In this document: positions 56,877 through 64,000 of the stretch, piece after piece
Layout of the letters: each line of letters begins with the position of its first letter
Numbering within the stretch: position 1 is the first letter of the stretch
Assembly (NCBI GenBank): GCA_015680685.1
Contig: MNCI01019003.1
Location: forward strand, 208,246 to 272,245
DNA: 64,000 nucleotides
Direction of reading: 5' to 3'
DNA from: Gnetum montanum
Lineage: Eukaryota > Streptophyta > Gnetopsida > Gnetales > Gnetaceae
Notes under the pieces: model-generated
What the model was told of the DNA's origin: nothing
The model's input: the letters and a program-made list of their open reading frames with translations, nothing else
The model's database searches: none
Translations under genes and position numbers: made by a program

Positions 56877-57240
56877 TCAAGATAAATGATCAACAACTAC
56901 ATTCTCAGTGCCTTTAGGATCAATCATTGTATGAACGAACTCTTGTAAGATTACAAACCATTGTATGATGCGAAAGCTCACCATTGGTTTATTTATTAGG
57001 GTCCTTATTGCACTATGATCCATGTGCACAAATACCTTATAACCCAAGACATAGTGCCTAAATTTTTCTAGTGCAAACACTACAACCATTAATTCTTTCT
57101 TTGTTGTGGTGTAGTTAAATTGTATACCAACAATACTCCTACTTATATAGTGGATGTAATAAGGACATTTTTGGTTATCTAATTGTGTAAGTACAACTTC
57201 TAAAGCATAGTTGGATGCATTAGCCATTATGTGAAATGGT
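56877..57240 (-). pseudogene. RNase H of Athila-like element E, cut by element B
   Basis: Reads HIMANASNYALEVVLTQL (the first acidic Asp is Asn), YISRSIVGIQFNYTTTKKEL (conserved Glu) and VFVHMDHSAIRTLI (third Asp), ending in KGTENVVVDHLS (last Asp). The upstream RT is missing because the LTR of element B starts at 57251, directly before the RNase H. The open frame seems to continue to 57680, but that part is LTR sequence. Confidence 0.82.
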
Positions 57241-57250
57241 TTGGACCAGT

Positions 57251-58864
57251 TGTAGCAATTGAAAACGTCAGCGATTGGAAACCACCGAGGGGTCGGCGAG
57301 CATGACAGTTTTGACCCCGTACCCATGGGAGGAACATGCTGGGTGTGTGTGGATATGGGGCACCCTGAATGGTCTGGTCGATCAGACAAGGACTTAATCG
57401 GCGTACATATAGCCTTATGCAATGTAAAATTTTCCAACAAAGACAGAAGTGCTGAATAATGCTCGAAAGTAAATAAAGCAGGAAAAGTAATGCAAAATGC
57501 AATGATAAATAGAAAACAAGATAATATATAGTTCAAAAAAATGCACCACACTGGAACTACAAGTTCGCTCCATCGATGTGGATACCAACGGCTGCACAGT
57601 CTGCTAAGGTGCAGAAATCCTGAGGATAACCAAGTCGCATGGAGTAGCCTTGGACACTGACAGTGCGGGGATTCTACCAAGGTGGTAGAAAGGGGATAGG
57701 ATGGAATGTCAGTTGAGGATGCTTGTTGTTTGCAGTCTCAAATAGAAAGCTTACAATGCTAGATGCTGCAACGTGCTAGGGAGGAAACTTGATTCGCCCC
57801 GAGAAACAAGACACTTGGCAAAAGCTTTTAACTGGATGGGTTTTCAACTGGAATCAGGGAGAATGCCACAGAGAGAGAGAGAGAGAGCCAAAAGTAAAAG
57901 TTAGAGAGTCTGTTGCAAATCGAAAAAAAAAGTTAAAGTTGAAGCCCTTTGATTGTTGCTCATTGCGATATTTATAGGATCAAGGGCATGCGTTGACTTG
58001 CTGGCACCACATGTGCCATGCATGATCATTGGACCTTCAAGACCATTGTAATTCAAACCTATTGTGCCATAAATACAAGCTTTCCATGTCATAATTGGGC
58101 CATCAGCATCTGAAAACGTGTTCCAACCATCAAATTAGGTGAAGTGCATTGATGTCACATAACCATCCGCATGCCTTATTGTGCTTCGTAGTGTAGCATG
58201 CTTGGCATAGCGTAGCACCTTGTCGTGCATTTTACTATCTGTGCGTTGCAAGCTTGTTGTGTCATGTTAAGCTATGTAGCATAGTGTAGCATAGCAACTG
58301 GCCTTAGCTGCAAAAGTTTTGCTAATTTTGTCCTTCAATCTACCTTCTGTCTCTTCCGCAGGATTACTACGCCATGTAGCTTAGCGTAGCATAGCAGAAG
58401 ACATGGTCCACCAGTTCCTGATCAAAAGGGACATTTTTGAAGGACTCAAGATCGCTCGAACGAATTGGGTGTGAAGTTGTTGGTATGCTATGCTACGTCA
58501 TGTGTCATACCGTAGCGTAGCACTTTGTTCTGTAGTCATCTTTTGAAGCTTGGTATGCTACATAGCAAGGCATAACATAGCGTAGCAGACTTAGTGCCTT
58601 AGAAAACTTGCCAAACTATTTCATGCATCCCGAATGCTGCTGCCAACTCCATGCATCATTTTTGAGCAGGCGGTCGATCGAGCAAACTACTTAGCTAGAC
58701 AGGTAGGATGATCCGTAGAACCTGTTTTCACCTAAAGTAAATAATTTACTAAATTGATCTACTTGAACTCAGAGCATTCTCCTGCTGAAGAACTACCATA
58801 GTGCTACATGAACTACAATGCCTAGTAAAGCAAGAATGACCTTGCAATTTTTTAAGGTGTTTCA
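57251..58864 (-). mobile_element. 3' LTR of Tat-like element B
   Basis: The reverse complement of the element A LTR family, 1,614 bp, with ends TGTAGCAATTG (57251) and GGTGTTTCA (58856-58864). It contains the TATA box (57969-57976) and four palindrome clusters (58190-58220, 58265-58295, 58365-58400, 58485-58590). A polypurine tract follows on the right, so this is the 3' LTR of a minus-strand element. The 5 bases left of it (CCAGT) are the expected target-duplication copy; the partner is outside the window. Confidence 0.88.
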
Positions 58865-58877
58865 TTGGTCCCTCTTT
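58865..58877 (-). other. Polypurine tract of element B
   Basis: The complement of TTGGTCCCTCTTT, i.e. AAAGAGGGACCAA, adjoins the LTR as in element A (AAAGAGGGGCCAA). Confidence 0.72.
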
Positions 58878-59939
58878 GTCAATGTCTAGAGAACAGGCTT
58901 GATAGACGTCGGCAATGAATATGAAACACCGCCACAGGCAAAATCCTGATGTTGTTGCTTGGTGAGTGTTGAGACATCACTTGACTACACTTGAGAGTGT
59001 TGCATTGGTTTTGTAGAGGTTAAGGCAAAGAGCGAAGATGATGTTTAGCAGAGTCCCTCATTGAAGTGCTCTAAGGGACTCGTTCGTGTTTTCATCTTCG
59101 GCTAGCATGGTTCTTCAACCTCTCATAGGACAGGTGTTTCCTTCACAAGATGAGTTGTGTTACATCCATGAAGTGTTTTGACCTACCTACAGAGATTTCC
59201 ATATAGCAAGTTGTGTTATACACATCTTGAAATTTTCACTCTAAAGTGACTAAGCTTAGTCAAGGCACTTGCTTCGTGACGTGGGAGCATTTGATGCTAT
59301 GGCGAGACATACCCTCACCTGGCAAGGGTAGCGGTTTAGCTGGTGAGGATAGTAGTTTTGCTGGTTCCAGATGTTGGTGAAGCTCTTGGACACTTAGGTT
59401 GGTGCACAGTGTCCAAGGCAAGAAGGCCAATAGTGGCCTTGGTAGTTCTGGCGTGGGGACCTTGAAGGCACCAGGGCATTGTTGTGGGTGCGGATGTACG
59501 GGAATCCCTACCAAAGGCATGCATTCTTAATTTAGCTATGGGATTAGCTACCACATAGCTAAACGTCCTTGGAAAGGGGGCATAAGGATGACAATATTGT
59601 GGCTAGCCCACAATACTGCCAAAACCCCAATCATAGGTACTGGCCACGGAAGTACCGTCAAGGCAAGGGGCCATGGTGACAATATGTCGGGAGGGCCAAT
59701 ATAATGCCCTACGACATCTCCGGAGGATCAACATGATGCCAGGGGTAGCGGCACTGCACACATCCTAGACCACATTTCCATTGTATCGTGAACTACGTTC
59801 TGGAATTACGATGATCCACCCATGCATCGACATTACGCCTGCTCGTTCAGTGTGTATTTGGTGCTGGTGTATGCTAAATATGCGACGAGGACCCAGTTTA
59901 TGGTCTTGGTAAACCACATGTGCTGGTTTGAGGGCCCAG
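58878..59939. other. 3' untranslated region of element B
   Basis: No coding sequence was recognised. The open frames of 86 and 72 codons near 59260-59554 have no family signature. The region corresponds to 49276-50209 of element A. Confidence 0.4.
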
Positions 59940-60125
59940 TAGATCATTGTGCTAATTTAAGGTCCAAGCAGATCATACATACCAATTTAACGTCATAGCG
60001 GATGGGTTGTGCTAGTTTTATGTCATAGCAAATGGTGATCAATGTTACTAGTTTATCATCATTGAGGACACTGCTCGATGCTGTTGCTAGTTTATCATCG
60101 TAGAAGATGGTGCTTGTTGTTTCCA
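59940..60125. repeat. Repeat block R3 (element B)
   Basis: Five degenerate units of the type GTGCTAGTTTTATGTCATAG followed by an AAATGGTG-like end lie directly before the integrase end. They are in the same relative place as 48965-49275 in A and 4256-4440 in C. Confidence 0.7.
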
Positions 60126-60129
60126 TTGT

Positions 60130-61415
60130 GCTTTAGACATAGTATAGCTTGAGGTACGAGTGATTCACTAGGTTCGCAAACTCATTTCCGTTCATGTCCA
60201 CCAGCTTGAAGGCTCCATTCCCGAAGTCTTTAGTGACCACGTAAGGACCTTCCTAGTTGGCTGAGAATTTGCTCATGTGCTCATGGACAGCCTTGAGGAT
60301 GAGGTCTCCCTTCTACACTGGCCATCATCAAGGGTTTGCACAATGCTTCTGCTGATTCTTGCTCTGATAATGCTCGATGTGTCTTAGCATCCGCACACAC
60401 TCCTCTTCTACTGAGTCAAGGTCGATGATTTGCGACTCATTGTTCTAGGCTTTGCTCATGACATTTGCAAGGATCATTCGGAGTGATGGTACCTATAACT
60501 TAAGAGGCAATACAGCTTCAGATCTGTAAACAAGACTGTAAGGGATCTCACTTTTTGTAGTTCTGCACATCATTCGATAGGCCCATAGGACATAGAGAAT
60601 TTGCTCATGCCACTACCTCTTGCTATTGTTAAGCATCTGCTTCAGCAAGTTGATGATGGACTTATTTGTAGCCTCTTCCTGTCTGTTTGCCTATGGATAA
60701 TAAGGAGAAGAAAATGATTGTTTAATGCATAGGTTGCTGCAGAAGGTTCAAGTTTCTGTACTACTGTACTATGGCCCATTGTCAATCACAATAGTCATTG
60801 GAAGCCCAAATCTGGTCATGATGTTGTCCAGGATGAAATGGCAGATCTACTAAGATGTCATTTTTCTTAGGGGAATAGCTTCCATCCACTTGGTAAAATA
60901 CTCTGTGGTAGTGATAATGAAGCTATGTCCTACAGAGGACTTAGGCATCATAGGCCCTATGAGGTCTAATCCCCATCATTGGAAGGGCCAGGTGACCTGC
61001 GTTGGGTGCAGATTTGCGGGTGCTACATGTATGAGATTTGTGTATCTCTAGCATGTGTCACATGTCTTAACCTTCAATAGGTAGTCACGTTCCATGTGGG
61101 GCTATTAATACCCTAGGCATCTAATTTTGGTAGCCATAGCCCTAGGTGTTATGTGTCTGTTGCACAATCCCTCATGTATTTCATCAACTATTTTGGTGCT
61201 TGTTTGCCACCTACGCATGCGAGCAATATCCTGTCATAGGAACGTCGGCACAGTGTGTTGTTTTCCATAAGCACATATTGCTTGGCATGCTTACGGATTG
61301 CATTTCTCTGGGCATATGTCAATCCTCCTAGGGGCTCACCATGCTGTAAGTAAGCTTTAATGTTGACATACCACTCTAGAGTATCTGTAGCATTGACAGA
61401 GGACATGTATTCCAC
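60130..61415 (-). pseudogene. Integrase of Tat-like element B
   Basis: Minus-strand integrase. The zinc-binding lead (61188-61415) includes YVLMENNTLCRRSYDRIL and is followed by the H-x-H and C-x-x-C region. The core has the first Asp in the WGLDLIGPMMPKSSVGHS segment near 60960 and IVIDNGP near 60780, where the next Gln codon is TAG. The C-terminal domain ends near 60130. It aligns with the element A integrase throughout and shares two TAG stops with it, after NGP and after the second zinc-knuckle Cys. Confidence 0.8.
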
Positions 61416-62000
61416 CTAAGTGATTGGCTCTATGCATTCTATGATTGAGGTTGGTAGGTTTTCCAAGGAATGTGATGGGATATTTAATGCAAGGGTGGCT
61501 AAGGCATCTTCCATAGTGTTCTTGTTACATGGCACATGTTGCACATGTGTGGCTGCAAATTGCTTAAGTAGGATTTTTGCTAGATCGTAGTAGGGTTGCA
61601 GGTGCGTAGCTTTGTAGGCAAATACCTCTGTGATTTGATTCATAAATAATTTTGAATCTTCTAGGATGGCTAGCTATTGTATGCATAGCGCTTGCATAGT
61701 TAAGAGGCCTCTGAGTAGCCCCTCATATTCTACCATGTTGTTAGTGCAAGGGCATGCGAATCAGTAAGAGGATGGACGCATTTCCCCAGAGGGGAATGTA
61801 ATTATGGTAGTGGTGCAACCTCCTCACATGGTTGAGGTGCTGTTGAAATGTAAGGTGGCTTTGGAATGTGATGGGGTAGTGTTGACATTGCTAATGCATT
61901 CATCCAGGAATTCAGGGTCTATGGTTGCCTAGTCGTCAACTAGTGAGGCTGTGAGCTGGGTCATTATGGCTTGACCCTTTGTCGACGATTGACTTACATA
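61416..62000 (-). pseudogene. aRNH of element B
   Basis: The end of the domain is clear (61416-61643: YKATHLQPYYDLAKILLKQF and VQHVPCNKNTMEDALATLAL, with the final acidic Asp). Upstream to about 62000 the aRNH start is readable across stops. It shows the NNMVEYEGLLRGLL block with the conserved Glu near 61710-61750. The domain is placed after RNase H and before integrase, the usual Tat order. Confidence 0.72.
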
Positions 62001-63221
62001 ACATAAATTGAACTCCATAATTATTTCCATCCATCAGGCTACCCTGCTACTTTCATATAGGTTGCTAGTGATTGCTCAGAGTATGTTGCTTTTGCAAATG
62101 ATGTTGGTTATACTACAGAACAAGTAATGCCGCCACTCTTTTAATGCAAACACTAAGGCCAAGCAATTCCTTTTCACTTTGTTGTATTTCATCTCATGCA
62201 CTATTAGCACATGACTCAAATATTACACTGGTATCTCAGACCCATCGTTTTGTTTCTAACATAGCAGTCTCGCAATGGATGTGTCAGAGCTGGCGAGGTA
62301 GATAAAGAAGGATTTATCCCTTTGTGGCGGATGCACTGTCAGGAGGTGTGAGAGTTCCTTCTTTAGGTCACCGAAGGCTTGTTGACACTAAGTTGTCCAT
62401 TCGAAGCTAACCCCCTTCTTTAGAAGATGTTTCATGGGGTGTAACTTGTCGGTCAACCTTGCTATAAACCTTCGAATGAATTGCACTCTACCTTGCAAAC
62501 CATGTAACTCCTTAAGGTTTGTGGGAGGTGCTAAGTTGACGATGGACTTGACTTTGTTAGGGTCTATCCATATTCTAGATTCAGATACCACAAACCCTAA
62601 CATATGTCTGATTTTCACCCCAAAGACACACTTCTTAGGATTGAGGCATAGGTCGTGCATTTGGCAACATTTGATCACTCCCCCTAGATCACGTGGGTGA
62701 TCAGCTGCCTCCTTGGACTTGACTGCTATATCATCCACATAGTCATTTAACATTTCTATGATGTAGTTACTAAAAATGTATATCATGGCTCGCTGGTAGG
62801 TTGATCCAGCATTCTTTAGCCCGAATGGCATCATGGTATAGCAAAATGTTCCCCATGGGGTCATGAAGGTTGTTGATAGCTAGTGCTCTGGATTAATGCA
62901 GATTTGGTTGTATCCAGAGAAGCCATCCATGAAGGATAAGAAAGCATGGCTAGTTGTGGTGTCAATGAGCTAATCAATGCTTGGAAGTGGGAAGTTTTCC
63001 TTGACTGTTGCTTTATTCAAGTCTTGGAAGTCTATACATATCCATATTCCTCCCGTTTTCTTCGAAACCATGATGATGTTAGACACCCACTCTGAATAGT
63101 CAACCGTGCGGATGAAACCTGCTTGGTATAGCTTATTGATTTCATCCCTCATGGCTAGTGCGACTTCTAGCTTAACTTTGTGTGCCTTCTGCTTGACTAC
63201 CTTCACATGTGGGTCTAGCAT
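62001..63221 (-). pseudogene. RT and RNase H of Tat-like element B
   Basis: RT is well preserved. It opens at 62970-63221 with VKQKAHKVKLEVALAMRDEI and then ICIDFQDLNKATVKENFPLP. It continues at 62388-62864 with MTPWGTFCYTMMPFGLKNAG, NDYVDDIAVKSK (YVDD intact), NPKKCVFGV, FIRRFIARLTDKLHPM and KGVSFEWTT. A short break between the two parts falls at the first catalytic Asp. The ordinary RNase H follows in decayed form down to about 62000. Confidence 0.87.
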
Positions 63222-63640
63222 GATATTGTGCTAAATCAACCGTGGATCCAGACCCGGCATGTCGTTGTACGACCATGTGAAGACATTGATGTTGTCCTGC
63301 AAAATTTTGGATATGCTTTTGTGTGTTTGTCTGTTTGTGTGTCTAGGAGGTAGCTGAGTCTTACTATTTTCACCTCCCCCTTTGACGTGGTCATAGGCGT
63401 CTTGACAAGAGGGTCCTCGATCACATCCATAGCCTCTAAGTCTGGGGCTTGGACCAGATGTTTGGGCCAATTCGGGGGTGCTTCTAAGGCTACTATAGTG
63501 CTAGTTGAGGTCAACTCCCAGTCGATCATGGTGGGGTTCAACTATCTTGCAAGCTTGCCTTGTGGTCCTACTAATGTTAAAGGCGCAGAAAGGTCACGAT
63601 GGCTTCCCATCTCTCACTTGACCTGTCATCATAAAATGAA
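63222..63640 (-). pseudogene. Pol linker upstream of RT (element B)
   Basis: Two overlapping minus-strand frames (63231-63470, 63236-63541) join upstream sequence to RT. Readable pieces are WPKHLVQAPDLEAMDVIEDP and NVFTWSYNDMPGLDPRLI. The latter is the standard lead-in to Ty3/gypsy RT. The linker matches element C at 7341-7790. Confidence 0.6.
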
Positions 63641-63739
63641 AGCCTGGTTAAGTTGTACCTATAGGCAGGGGTTGTGGTGTAATGGAAATTTGCAATGTAG
63701 CTATGAGAGGCGATTTGTGAAATGCGATGATGATGATGT

Positions 63740-63905
63740 AAAGATTGCAAGTTTTCTAGTTTAAGGTCATGACAGACCATCATGGCATAAGAGTGTATAA
63801 TTTTAAAGGTGTGAAAATGACAACATAAAGTGTGAAATTGTGTGATTATTAATATGCAAATGTCAAAATGCTAGTTTAATGTCATTTCAGACTACCAAGG
63901 TGCAA
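63740..63905. repeat. Repeat block R2 (element B)
   Basis: Two units, CTAGTTTAAGGTCATGACAG and CTAGTTTAATGTCATTTCAG, each followed by AC(C/T)A, lie upstream of pol. The window ends before the region where the antisense gene would be expected. Confidence 0.55.
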
Positions 63906-64000
63906 TATGGAAAGCATAATGTGTGAAACAATAGTATGTAAAATGGAAAGTTGCAAGTGAGAAGTGCTAGATCATTGATGCGCAAGTGTGAACTACTAAC

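Noticed and set aside
57241-57680. Extension of the RNase H reading frame to 267 codons
   Set aside because: The upstream 140 codons translate LTR sequence of element B. The join is a chance read-through at the insertion point.
1-64000. tRNA, rRNA and small RNA genes
   Set aside because: No cloverleaf or rRNA-like sequence was seen. The tRNA-like words present are primer-binding sites.

Overview
The window is nuclear DNA of a plant with a large, repeat-rich genome. I cannot name the species; a gymnosperm or another big-genome seed plant would fit. No ordinary host gene could be supported. Nearly everything recognisable is old, stop-riddled LTR retrotransposon or endogenous pararetrovirus sequence, inserted into one another. 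Many stops sit where Gln or Trp is expected (CAG to TAG, TGG to TGA/TAG), as expected from cytosine-methylation decay.

Layout. (F) 1-1759, minus strand: start of an Athila-like Ty3/gypsy element, with a partial gag, a tRNA-Asp-type primer site and a 1.07 kb LTR. It sits at the edge of an 886 bp inverted repeat (1760-2645). (C) About 4.2-29.9 kb, minus strand: pieces of a Tat-like Ty3/gypsy element. Pol lies at 4.44-7.8 kb, a roughly 185 bp tandem array at 8.55-10.48 kb, a plus-strand intron-bearing antisense gene at 22.5-25.7 kb, and protease and gag at 26.8-29.94 kb. Within this span lie (D), a plus-strand Tat-like element at 12.16-18.66 kb that stops in the integrase, and (G), the 5' LTR and gag of a minus-strand Ty1/copia element at 19.4-22.28 kb. 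(EVE) 29.94-36.65 kb, plus strand: a nearly unit-length endogenous caulimovirid (movement, capsid, protease, RT, RNase H, a downstream ORF and an intergenic promoter region). It is followed tail-to-tail by a partial minus-strand copy (36.65-38.79 and 51.83-52.62 kb). (A) 38,787-51,826, plus strand: a Tat-like element with both LTRs and a TTATG target duplication, which splits the second EVE copy. (E) 52,623-57,250, minus strand: the 3' half of an Athila-like element whose LTR is related to that of F. (B) 57,251 to beyond 64,000, minus strand: a Tat-like element of the same LTR family as A, inserted in the RNase H of E.

The most interesting feature is an accessory gene antisense to gag-pol, between protease and RT. 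It is present in two diverged copies (A, 45.27-47.23 kb; C, 22.5-25.7 kb). Both encode a related coiled-coil protein and both keep short GT-AG introns, several at matching positions. Introns in an antisense gene are not removed from the sense genomic RNA, so they can survive retrotransposition. The same elements carry family-specific repeat blocks at fixed positions (after protease, before RT, after integrase) and dense palindrome arrays in their LTRs.

All coordinates of domains in decayed elements are approximate. Translations were read by eye across frameshifts and stops.
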